Of a stretch of 64,000 nucleotides of DNA, positions 24,471 to 35,096 are shown in pieces; the stretch's first letter is position 1; every line of letters begins with the position of its first letter. This DNA is from Rhizoctonia solani. Taxonomy: Eukaryota > Basidiomycota > Agaricomycetes > Cantharellales > Ceratobasidiaceae. The stretch spans positions 1,889,954-1,953,953 of the forward strand of contig NC_057381.1 of assembly GCF_016906535.1 (NCBI RefSeq), given 5' to 3'. A model generated the notes under the pieces. That model was not told the origin of the DNA. It was given only the letters and a program-made list of their open reading frames with translations, and searched no databases. The translations under genes and the position numbers were made by a program.

Positions 24471-27400
24471 GCCACGCTTCCAACATGTTGGCGCGGCGCT
24501 TAAAGGCTTGTGTCAAAGTGCAGGCGTATTTCCGCCACTTCAAGCCATTATTACTGACGTGATATCATGTTTCGAGACACTTGAGGTCAGCTGCATACGA
24601 TCTACATCATGAGGTAAATGCAATATAGTGACGCATTCGCGCAAACACAGATAGACTCAACGTACGAGACGGAGTATGAAGCACTGTTACTGGAGCTTCA
24701 GACTTTAAGCGATTCCTTAGCCTATCATGTGCCGAGGTCGAACTCTGCTCATATGTCGGACTGCATAACTAGAATGAAAAAGTGAGCAACAGGGCGTCGG
24801 ATGAGATAAAACGACTCATAGAGTGCACAGGTCGATCGCGAAACAAACGGAAGTGATCAAGAAACGGCGAGATCAACCCCTAGAACGCAACCTCGAAAAG
24901 GCTGAGCAATATCGGCAGGAAGTCCTAAGGGCGTATCGTGGGATAGAGAGTGCCTTTCGGCAGTTACAGGTCAGTAACAGTTGGCAGCTTAGTAAGTTGC
25001 TCACTGTGGATAACAGACCGATGCGACCATGGATATATGGAGTAGTGTAGGGGAGCAGACGGCGGTACGTTGTAATATGTTCACAAGGAGATGTTAGGCT
25101 GAGTCGGTCAATAACAGAATAGCCGCCTCCATCAACTGTTCCCATCCAGATTAGCTCCGCATAACTCCACTCTCTCAACCGAGGTAGATCGCCGAGCCTG
25201 TACCAAACACACACGAACCCAGATCTTGTTAGAGCTTGACCAATGGTCAGCCGATCCTCAGAAACCCAACGTATACTGGATGAACGGCATGGCTGGCACA
25301 GGCAAGACGACCATTGCATACACGTTTGCCGAGTCTCTCAAGAGACGAGGACTTCTTGGCGCTAGCTTTTTCTGCACGCGAGCGTCTAGTGAATGCCAGG
25401 ACGTAGGACGAATCATACCGACGATCACATATCAACTTGCACGGTACTCCATGAGCTTCCAATCAGCAGTCGTGAAGGTACTGGGGAGCGATCCCGACAT
25501 CGGGACCCGAGCTATAGCGGAACAGTGCGAGCAGCTGATCAAAGAGCCGTTGGCGCAGGTGAAGGACGTCATACCCGGTGGACTTGTGGTCGTAATTGAT
25601 GCACTTGACGAATGCAACAATGCGAACGGGGTGCGAACGATCCTAGACGTGCTTTTCAGAATCACTCCCAACTTGCCTCTCAAGTTCTTTATCACCAGTC
25701 GACCCGAACCCATTATCCGCCACAGGATTGAGGCCTTATCCGACCTGAATCGGTCGATGTGCGTGCTACACGAGATCGAGAAGTGGATGGTAGAAGCAGA
25801 CATTGAGCTTTATCTTCGTGAAGAGCTTGACGACAGCGTCTCCGACCAGAACTTGAGCCAGCTTGCGAAACTATCCGGAAACCTGTTCATATATGCGGCC
25901 ACAGCGATTCGATACATTCGACCAACAGGGACCATAGTTGACCCAGATCGACTCGAGACCATTCTCATCTCATCAACGAACTCGGGCTTTCAGCACTCGG
26001 ACATTAACGAGCTCTATACCACGATTCTGGAGGCCGCAGTGCACCAGTCCGGCAGAGACTCGCAAGAGCAGCAACAGATGCGACTGATACTCTGGACTGC
26101 AGTTTGTACGCGTGAACCGGTGAACATCGATACACTGGCAGCCCTGACCGGGATCAAGGCGACAAAGGTCAACACACTGCTACAGTCCCTATACTCGGTG
26201 CTGCACGTGTCGCGGGCGACCTCAATGATCACCACGCTACATGCATCGTTCCCCGACTTTATGTTTGGCGAGGCGCGGTCGTCAAAGTTCTACTGCGACG
26301 AAGCGAAGCATAGCCAACTGCTCGCTAAACAGTGCTTCCAGGTGATGGAAGCCCAGTTGCGATTCAACATATGTAGTCTAGAGACGTCTTTTATACCCGA
26401 TAGAGAAGTGCAAGACCTGGAAGATCGGATAACAAGGTTAATCTCGCCAACGTTGTCATACGTAGCGCACCATTGGGGGTACCATGTAGTCAAGGGTGCG
26501 CCTTGTGAGACAGTGCGGAATGGACTGAAAGAGTTCCTATCTCAGCGACTGCTATTCTGGATGGAGGTGCTAAGCCTGAAGCGTACGCTGGACAAAGGGA
26601 TGAGCATGCTGTCGGCGCTCAAGCCATGGATGGCGGTAAGGTCGTTGAGCAGTGCAATGTCAGTACAAGGCTGATAACGAGTGACAGGTTGAAGACATAT
26701 CATCAGATCTGAGCAAGCTGCTGAACGACTCGTGGATCTTCGTGTCAAAGTATGCTGCCGGATCTGTTTCGCAGTCGACACCGCATATATACATCTCGGC
26801 ATTGGCATTTTGCGATCACTCAAGTTCGGTACACAAGCAATACTGGGGCCGCACTCGAGGGCTTTTGAGCCTTAAAGGCTCTGCGATGGAACAAAGTCAA
26901 ACCCCGCTACTCGCAGCGTGGTCGATACGCTCCGGGGCCCTCTCACTCGCATTCTCTCCTGACGGGTCTCGATTTGCAATTGGATTCAAAGATGGCACAG
27001 TGCACGTATTTCATGCCCACGATGGGACGATTGCTCTTGGCCCCCTCGAGGGCCATACCAGTGGTGTCGAATGTGTAGCATTCTCTCCCAACGGACTGTT
27101 GCTTGCCTCTGGCTCTGGCGACAAGACGATCCTTGTGCGAGACGCGCAGACGGGCACTTGCATATACGACGCCATCAAGGGCCATGAAGGAGGAGTGACG
27201 TCAGCGTTGTTCTCACCCGACGGCAAACACATACTCTCAGGGTCCTGGGACCAGACAACGCGGATGTGGGACAGTGGCGACGGTAGTCTGATACCCAACT
27301 CCATCAAACACCATCCTGATGAAATCAACTGCACGGCATTCTCTCCTGATGGCAAGCATGTCGCCTGTGGTTTGTGGAGCAACAAGAGTCCAATCATTGT

Positions 27401-28988
27401 TTACAACGCATCCACCAGCGAGTCTCTGCCTTTTTCATTCGCTGCTCATCGAACCTCAGTGGAGTCAATCGCCTTTTCGCCACACGGCAAGCACCTTGTC
27501 ACTGGCCATCGATCCGGTGATCTGCGCGTCTGGAGTCTGCAGGACGGCACCCCCACACACTCCCCGCCCACAGTACACAGCAACACAATCACATCCATTA
27601 GATTTTCGCCACTCGGAGACAAACTCGTCACCGCCTCTTATGATAGGTGCGTGTATATATGAGATGTAAAGAGCAGCTACTCCAACCCTTGCCTACTTGG
27701 CACACACGACGATTGGGTTTTCTCCGCTGTGTTCTCACCTGACGGCACACGAGTCGCATCATGCTCGCACGATCGCACCCTCAAGATGTGGAATGCATTC
27801 CACTCGACATCATCTCACACCTCACGCTGGACCGCACCAACCAAGGCTGTCTACTCAGTTGCGATTTCGCCTGATGGGTCACGCATCGCCGCAGCGGGTG
27901 GCGACAAAGCGATCTACATGTTCAACACACGTGATGGCACTGCCGCTCTGGAGCCACTTGTCGCACACACGGGCGAGATCCACTCGGTGGTATTCTCAGG
28001 CAACGGCAGGTACCTTGTTTCTGGCAGCAACGACAAACGCATGTGTCTGTGGGATACCGCAAGCGGCAAGCTGCTATCCAATCCAGTTGCAGGGCATGAA
28101 AATTTCATCTGTTCAGTTTCGTTTTCACCCGACAGCAGGCAAGTTGTTTCTGCCTCGTGGGACAAGACTATACGCATGTGGCATGTGGATGATGGGGCTC
28201 TGACACCTACAGACTTGGTCGGAACACACGACAGCAGAGTCAACTCAGCGGTATTCTCTCCTGACGGCGCGCGCATTGTTTCTGGATGTGACGACAGAAA
28301 GATCCGGATGTGGGACTCACAGACTCTATCACTCCTCTTTGATTTGTTTAGGTCGCAACAGCATGAGCGTATATGGTCGGTGACATTCTCGTCTGATGGC
28401 AAACTCATTGCTTCCGGGTCCGACGATGGTACTATCTTCATTTTCGACTCTCACAGTGGCGAGATGGTTCTTGGTCCTCTCAAGGCACATCAGGATTCGG
28501 TTAGGTCAGTCTTATTCTCACCCGACGGCAATCACATTGTATCTGGCTCGGCTGATCGACGGGTCGGAGTATGGAGGGTGGAAGATGGCGCTCCTGCATG
28601 TGAGCCACTTGAAGGACATCAAAGTGGGATTAGCTCGATGGCATGTTCACCTGAAGGCGCATACATTGTCTCAGGCTCATGGGACTCGACGATTCGAGTA
28701 TGGAAGGTACTAGGAAGGGGCGTTGTATCCAACTCATCCCAATCTGCCTCTTCTACCTCAGACCAGAGAGAACCTCATCGTGCGATTGCTGGGGGACTTA
28801 AGATCGATAGCGATGGGTGGGCACGCAACCGCAGCTCTCAGCTACTTTTCTGGGTTCCGTCACATCTGCACTTCCTTTTCCCCTCCCTTAAGACCGTTCA
28901 TTATATTGGACCTGAAGGCACACTTCAAATGGATTATAGTAATCCATTGTTGCTTGGTGACGAATGGTATCGATGCTTTGTAGGCTAA
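24471..28988 (+). pseudogene. NACHT-WD40 NLR-like protein, interrupted by in-frame TGA
   Basis: STAND-class protein. Short N-terminal exons (LKGLCQSAGVFPPLQ, then KAEQYRQEVLRAYRGIESAF and MDIWSSVGEQTA) match the helical leader usual in these basidiomycete NLRs. The NACHT domain follows in 25226-26640, with Walker [15 protein letters not shown], Walker [14 protein letters not shown] and ITSRPEP. After one intron come 14 WD40 repeats, enough for two seven-bladed propellers: six before and eight after a TGA at 27660-27662. The frame is the same on both sides, and TGA stands where the family has Trp (CVYI-stop-DVKSSYS). A single TGG-to-TGA change explains the break. The tail (LLFWVPSHLHFLF) is also family-typical. 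A truncated product with NACHT and six repeats is possible. The start is not identified. In filamentous fungi this family acts in nonself recognition and programmed cell death. Confidence 0.8.
27660..27662 (+). other. Premature TGA inside the WD40 domain
   Basis: The plus-strand frame reads GTG TAT ATA TGA GAT GTA. Translation resumes in the same frame with the rest of the blade (DVKSSYS) and eight more repeats. No splice donor/acceptor pair that would remove only this codon is obvious. The codon after the stop is GAT, not the CTA associated with strong UGA read-through. Confidence 0.85.
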
Positions 28989-29788
28989 GGGTTACGTGAA
29001 CGCTATTAATGTGGTCGATGAGTGGTCATGTATTGACTTGTGGGTTGAGAACAGATATCGAGGGCGATTTGGACTACTATGTACCACAGTATCCTATTTA
29101 TTTGTTTTTTTTTGCGTTTATCTACATATTCTGCTTTATTCCACTACTCTTTACCACAGGTGTGCTGCATTCGAGTAAGGCCCAGAGTGATCCGTAAGGT
29201 CATGAACGCGAGGTGTATACTTCTTATCCGGTGCCGGTATGGTGGGAACCTTTTCGCAGGTGTCATATGGTTTGATTTGACCATCTTCTAAACTCAGTTC
29301 CAAAATATGGAATTCCACTAATCGGTAGCGTTGTTTTTCTGAAAAAAGAAGATAATGGGCATCAAATTAGACCCCGTCTCATGCTGTGTGGGTGTTTGTT
29401 GCAGTTCGTGGTGTCAGGATCTCCCCACCTTAGTAACCACCAGTCGGTGTTCTGGTACTGTGGACCATACATGTTCAAGCCATCAATGATATACAAGAGA
29501 ACTGAAGGATCGCTGAGTTGCTATGAGAATCTGACTCGGTCGTCGATCAAATTAGCAGATCGGGGTTTGAGCTTGTCGTCACTTTGTTTGGCCAGGTTAG
29601 GGTCTTCCTCTCGGCACTCATCCGTCGCCCAGTTTCGACCTCCACATTCATCTCTGCTGACCGTTCGATGTTTATCTCTCCTGACTGGTAGTGAGCTGTG
29701 GGCCCATAGTCGGCAGTACTAGTACAGTGCAATAACATGCGCCGCAAAGTCCACATATATTGCACCACTTCTTTTTTACTACAGTAGT
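28989..29788. other. Intergenic interval
   Basis: 800 bp between the NLR stop and the first MITE. Only short chance ORFs are present. I see no repeat or gene. Confidence 0.5.
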
Positions 29789-30579
29789 GGTTGACTACCC
29801 GTAAGATACGTGCAAGATCTGGCACGGTCAGAAGGCCAAATAAACGGTCCGTCGGATACGGGCCGACTCCGCTCCGATGATCTAGGTAGGACCCCAGACG
29901 CATGCACCTCCCGTAAGACGGAAGTGGCACAGCCGCGTGGGTGGAGTCTACATTTCTAGACCAAGCATGATTCGTCTCCTTGACCAATTTGCAATTACAC
30001 CAACGGACCATAAATGCAATCGTTTTTAACATACAACATCATATATGAGTATATAAAGAAATAAAAATCAGTAGCCTGTGACATGTCTGGCGTGTTTGGC
30101 CCCACTACTTGTGCGCGGATGAGGTCCTTGCAAGGTATATGGGGCCACGGAAACAGGGGACCTTGGAACGACGGTTGCGTTTACATGACCACCTCATTTT
30201 TGAGGACGCCAGAGACCATTATTACAAAAGTCAACATTTTATTGTATTTTTGTGCGTTGCATGCATGTGTTACAATGTGTTTGTGGTACGTACAAATTGT
30301 GGTCTGCATACAAAATGGCTGCCAAGACTGGACCCTGAGCAGTTTAGAATAATTTAGACTCACTTGCATGTCTGGAAGGGGGGGGTCACCCCCCCTTCCA
30401 GACTTGGTTGTCCGACCTCGCTTCCAGAAGTCTGGAAGGGGGTCCTTGGCGGCTGTTGGGGCGGATGCTAACGAATTTGATTTTCGGCCAGGGTCTTTAT
30501 TTGCATCCGGAGAGTCTGGAACGTCCAGACGGCTAAATGACGCTCCAGATGCCAGTTTCTACCTTACGGGTAGTCAACC
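29789..30579. mobile_element. MITE family A, copy 1 (791 bp)
   Basis: Perfect 17-bp terminal inverted repeats GGTTGACTACCCGTAAG / CTTACGGGTAGTCAACC enclose a non-coding 791-bp body. AGT is duplicated on both sides (29786-29788 and 30580-30582), a 3-bp target site. Near the right end (about 30370-30406) is a strong internal palindrome, GTCTGGAAGGGGGGG / CCCCCCCTTCCAGAC. The second copy at 40593-41546 shares termini, the block GGTCCGTCGGATACGG, CCTCCCGTAA and the palindrome. It is non-autonomous, with no transposase. Three-base duplications and GGG/GGT ends would suit PIF/Harbinger, but the AGT target is not TWA, so the superfamily stays open. Confidence 0.85.
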
Positions 30580-33179
30580 AGTGATCCTCTCTTGAACGCA
30601 AATATGGGAATTCATAAAGTATGCGAGATTGGCGTGCAAGAGGGTCCGCATTATATCCTGATGGTTTTCTTAAGGGCCGTTCATTTTTTGATGCTTTATA
30701 TAGAGACGAGGCTACCTCTCACCCATCCGACTTGGCACAGTATTCAACATGCATGCTAATATGAGCTGAAAGAAGTGCCTACTGTATCCTGGATTGGCAG
30801 GTAGGTGTAAAGCCCGTCTATAATACCGAAACTGACTTGGTTTAAGGATAACCGATCACAATATATGGCCAATCTACCGCACTCACTTATCCGAGGCACA
30901 TTAGCTCAAATTCACACGAATAGCGAGAATATAGCTTTCTTACAAGCGTTGTTGGCTTCCACGAGACCCCGAAAACCCGGGGGCCCCCATGACCAGCGGA
31001 GAGTGTCATCGGCGGTCCCGACCAGAACAGGATCTGGCCCCGGTTCCATACATTCCTAAACTGGTATTGCGCATAGTGCTTAATAGCTATACATTTCTAT
31101 GGGTAAAGTATATGTAGTCTACTCTCTTCTCTTGCCCGCATCTATGAGGGTATAACTCAGGCAGCATGGGGTTCTATGTTCAGGTCGTGCTTCGAGCTTT
31201 CTGTAAACAGGCTAAGCGTCGTGAACGACTCATTGCCTCCAAATCTTGGAAGCTTTGTGGTATTAATAGAAGACGTGGGTACAGTTCAGGTCGATCGATA
31301 TTGTCAGGTACGCTCATTAAGTAGTTCCCAGGGTTGCAGTAGATCACCGCGAATATCTGAAGGAAAGGTAACCGGCGCAAGCTTATTAGCCTAAAGCGGA
31401 AACAGTTCTTGGTTGAGTTGCGTCGCCCCGAACTAAGGATGACATATTTCACATACATTGTGGTCCGTTGAGTCCATTATTCCTTCAATCAACGGAACTT
31501 TAACCCAGGGATCATGATGAGCTATTCACTCACTGGACGATGGGGCAAGTGATTGATCTACGTTTTCTACCATTACGGATATATCGAAGTCGTTCACTTG
31601 ACTCTTGTTTCAGGACTTTCGCCAGATTGATCATCCGCATCGCTGTTGGCGCAATCGAGTATGTAATGAAGATCTACGGAAACTTACTCTCGTGGTACAA
31701 TCCAGAATATACCAGTTGATTTTCGTGTGTATGTTAGAGGCTTCTAATGTACGGCATTATCGAGTCAGGAAGCTATAAGTCAACAGGCTATAGAATCCAT
31801 GCATGCACGTTGATGAGCCAACACAGCCATGACTACATTATTATCACTACCAAAATAGATCGCCAAGAGAGTGTCCAAGCTTAGTTTGGTGCGTGCACGA
31901 TTGAAATGATTGCTAGTAGAAAAACGCCAGTAAATGCTGCGGCCTTTATTGGATACGCGAAGCTCCAGTGTTCCATGTGCACATTCTCCTTTTGCAGTTG
32001 TTTGCATTTGCAAACATTCACATCTCGAAGTCTACACACACTCTCTAATACAACGATTAAATATACTCTTGGTGAACCATCAAACGTGCACCCTAGCTAG
32101 ATTATACCAAGAAGAGAAGTTGTTGATACACTTATAATCATTATAAATGACTCCACGTCCTTGGTTGGCCATTACAAGCGCATTGAACGTCATAAAGCAG
32201 CCCACCTGTGGGTCTCGGTATTCATTATAATCTTACCCTGAGTGTTCATATATCCTTCTAAGTAGTGTATAGCAATCAAGGGTTGGGCTGCTTCGCCATA
32301 ACAGATTTTAGGGCCTCTGCAGCTTTTTGCCGCCCAGCAGAGTCGTACATGATGCATTTAGACGTGTACATAATAGCAAGCATACAGGTTATAGCCAACT
32401 GTCTATGTATATCCCCAAAGCTCGACAACACAGTTTTCAGGAAGGGTACCCTGATGGTACCACCAGGATCTCAGTCAAACGATATGCATAGCAGAAGAGG
32501 ATGGGCGTGCACTACCCATGCCGGTTATAGATATTTAATGTAGTGGTTACAATTTGAACCCCGAATGAATGCAGAACAGTCAGCTGCCTGTATGTACAAT
32601 TAGAGAGAGGGCTCGTACCTCTTTGTGGGCTCCGCGTATATACTCGTAGCCAACTAGCTTCCAGTGTCCATGGGACCCGCAGTTGACCCTTAAACGACCC
32701 CCCCAACGAACTCCAGCTCATAACTCAGTAATAATGCGCCTCAGCTTGGAAGCTATGTAGATTGGTGCCATCATCATTCAGTTGTTGTGTTGTTTGATAC
32801 GGCGTAATGACGCAGCCGATATATTACAAATATGTCTAATTTGTAATGAGCTCTTTCTTGCTACACCTACAGCAACGTCCTCAGCCGAAAGAAACGATGG
32901 GGCTTCTTGAAAATCGCCAGTGATAGACCTAGCTCCAAGGAAGGGGGCATGGCGCTCGCCTCTATTGTAGATTGACCCAGGTTAGTATTGCCAAAAGCCT
33001 GATCAAAATTGAAAGGTCAGACGATCATCTAGAATGTATTTAGAGATTATGTTCGTACGTAAGCTATGGCTGAAACGAAGCCTATGTACCTGGAGGTAGC
33101 GGCCGTAGTTTTGATCAGTGGTTCAAAGCATATTTTATACCTGCCTATATAACCAAGGTGTTTCTCATGGACTATCGAT
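30580..33179. other. Gene-free interval
   Basis: About 2.6 kb of sequence with only short unsupported ORFs (for example 30865-31059 and 31176-31394, with no recognisable domain). No tRNA, LTR pair or tandem repeat was found until the CAGCT array that precedes the next gene. Confidence 0.45.
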
Positions 33180-33207
33180 ATCAGCTCAGCTCAGCTCAGC
33201 TCAGCTA
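33180..33207 (+). repeat. (CAGCT)n microsatellite
   Basis: Five or more uninterrupted copies of the 5-bp unit CAGCT lie about 60-85 bp upstream of the ATG of the next gene, so within its likely 5' leader or core promoter. Confidence 0.85.
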
Positions 33208-33263
33208 TCTTTCTTTTCTTCTGACTTACCTTTGGGTAAATTTTGCGTTTCCACCCCTTTGAA

Positions 33264-34064
33264 ATGGCTTTTCAATCGACTATGTCTCGCCTCGCCGCTG
33301 TGGCCTTTATTCTTCTTTCACTCAGCTTCCTTGCTCATGCCTCGCCCATCGCCGCCCCTGCTCCAGAGCCCGAGCCTGGGAAGAAAATTGTTGCGATTGA
33401 GGAGCGCGCTGGAAGCCATTGCTACGGGGGATATTGCTACGGTGGTCTAGACCTTGTGACTCTACTCTTGCAACTCCAGGCTGCGATTGAAATCAAGCTT
33501 GGGTTGCTTGGTATGTTCGCTTTCAGTTTGTTCCACACAATTAATAATTAGTATTCCAGATGGATGTCTACACGGCGGAGATTACAAGGCGATTATCCTT
33601 GAGATTGAAGCGCTGTTGTATGCTGCTATTGGTGCTGTCCGAGGCTACAAAATTGGTCTTCTTGGGCTTCTCACTGGCAAGATTCTGGTCATCGCTAAAA
33701 TCTGGTTTGCTATCGTGATTGTGAGTAGAGCCAACGCATCCTCACTGGTTCGCCCTTAACCATTGAGCAGTCTATTGCTACTCACTGTGGAAAATGGGCA
33801 GGCCACGCAGATTTTGAGATCTTCCTGGTTCTTATCGTCAAACTTGATCTTGCCCTTAAGCTCTTGCTCCTTGCCATCATTAATCTCGGCGGTATTCTCA
33901 GTGGCTTGCTTAGCATCATTATCGGCTTGTGAGTGTTTAAAATCAACGCAGCTCAATTACGTGGTTAACATTCCATTCCTAGGTTTGCGAAGGTTCATAT
34001 TGCTCTACTAATCAAAGTCAAGTTCTTCCTGTGCCTTGGCGCTCTGAGACTCGGCGGCTACTAA
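33264..34064 (+). CDS. Small secreted, very hydrophobic protein
   Basis: Four exons: 33264-33510, 33560-33720, 33771-33928 and 33983-34064, the last ending in TAA. The product starts with a clear signal peptide (VAFILLSLSFLAHASP), followed by a Pro/Ala/Glu propeptide-like stretch (IAAPAPEPEPGKK) and a Cys/Gly/Tyr patch (GSHCYGGYCYGGLD). The remainder is a chain of long hydrophobic helices broken by single Lys, His or Arg residues (KIGLLGLLTGKILVIAKIWF, KLLLLAIINLGGILSGLLSI). Exon borders fall between the hydrophobic blocks, which look like diverged repeats. It is about 215 aa. No characterised family comes to mind. It could be a secreted surface-active or membrane-active protein, or a membrane protein with a cleaved leader. 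Confidence 0.75.
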
Positions 34065-34602
34065 TTAGTGAGCCTGGGTAAGATCAGATGTGCTGTGCCC
34101 TTCATTTGAACGTACTCTATCTTACCCGGTAGCCAGCGTTCTTGGCAATTCCTTGTTCTTTTATTTCGAATTCTTAGGCTTGATCCAATAAAACACCCGC
34201 CTTGTACGTGTTTTACATGTGACTGGGTGTTCAATCTTTGTTATCCTCTTTATTGTTGATGTTTTCACATGCATTGGATTATGAATCGGTGCTTTTGAGA
34301 TGCACATTAAATATAACCCGAGCATGTGTGTATACCGTACTATTCACATGGACCCTTGGTGTCAGTGTTGATATCCTGTTGTGATCATTGAACTCACCGT
34401 GAGCATTCTCAAATCCGCTTTTTCTTCAGAGTTTGATGTCGATATCCTTACAGAGCTTGCAAACCCGTTACCGATATCTATTGGGGTTAATAGTTGGCCT
34501 TTGCGGTCCCTTGAGTGGCGATAAGTTATTGTTTTGGTGACTTAGCCTATACGTGTAAGTGGCGTGAGAGGTATAAAGAGAATAAAAATGAAAGCGAGAA
34601 GC
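34065..34602. other. Intergenic interval
   Basis: About 540 bp of 3' flank of the preceding gene leading to a solo LTR. No gene is seen. Confidence 0.5.
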
Positions 34603-34620
34603 ATAGGTGTAGAAAGACGT

Positions 34621-34677
34621 AGAATGTAATAGAATGTAATAGAATGTAATAGAATGTAATAGAATGTAATAGAATGT
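34621..34677 (+). repeat. (AGAATGTAAT)n array inside the LTR
   Basis: Five perfect copies plus a partial copy of a 10-bp unit stand within the 5' part of the solo LTR. The LTR at 8259-8534 has no such array, so it expanded in this copy or subfamily. Confidence 0.95.
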
Positions 34678-34709
34678 TCTGTAATCGAGTCAAGTGGGTG
34701 ACTCACCCA

Positions 34710-34921
34710 CACGGTGAACCCCAAAAGTGCGGAAAATACGCATGACGTCCAGATTTTGCCAGACATCCGCACCTAAAATAGCAGAATCCGCACCTCGACG
34801 ACACACAGGGGTGAGTTGAGGATGCGGATTCATGGAAAAAATGGTCGGATTTTGCCAAGACTCCGCATATAAGGCGCGATTTTTCACGTTCAGAAAATCC
34901 GCACTTTTGGGGTCCACCGTG
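34710..34921. mobile_element. MITE family B (212 bp) nested in the LTR
   Basis: 24-bp terminal inverted repeats match at 23 positions: CACGGTGAACCCCAAAAGTG at the left, and CACTTTTGGGGTCCACCGTG at the right, each extended inward by a GCGGA/TCCGC block. A 3-bp duplication CCA flanks it (34707-34709 and 34922-34924). The body repeats TCCGCA/TGCGGA words several times. It has no coding capacity. A related partial copy lies at 56050-56190. The phrase GACACACAGGGGTG(A/G)GTTGAG also occurs at about 36669, hinting at a further diverged relic. Confidence 0.82.
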
Positions 34922-35096
34922 CCAATTTACGCGCAGTACGCGCAAGCGTACGCGTAAGTCATACCTGTGGAGTATAAAAGGGCCTTGTTCAAGCCCCGAA
35001 TACTCATCTCATCCCACTCTTGTATTTACTCAGTCATTACTTGTATTCTAATCTACTAATTTTATACCGAAATCGAATTCGTATATCTACAATAGG

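Larger units (their letters stand above)
34608..35091 (+). mobile_element. Solo LTR with nested MITE, ATAGG target duplication
   Basis: Ends TGTAGAAAG and TATATCTACA are flanked by perfect 5-bp repeats ATAGG (34603-34607 and 35092-35096). The promoter-like part reads GGAGTATAAAAGGGCCTTGTTC. The body contains a decanucleotide tandem array and a 212-bp MITE. Without the MITE and its extra 3 bp, the LTR is about 269 bp, close to the 276-bp LTR at 8259-8534, and the TATA-to-GGCCTTGTTC region is alike, so both probably belong to one Copia-like family. Confidence 0.8.
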
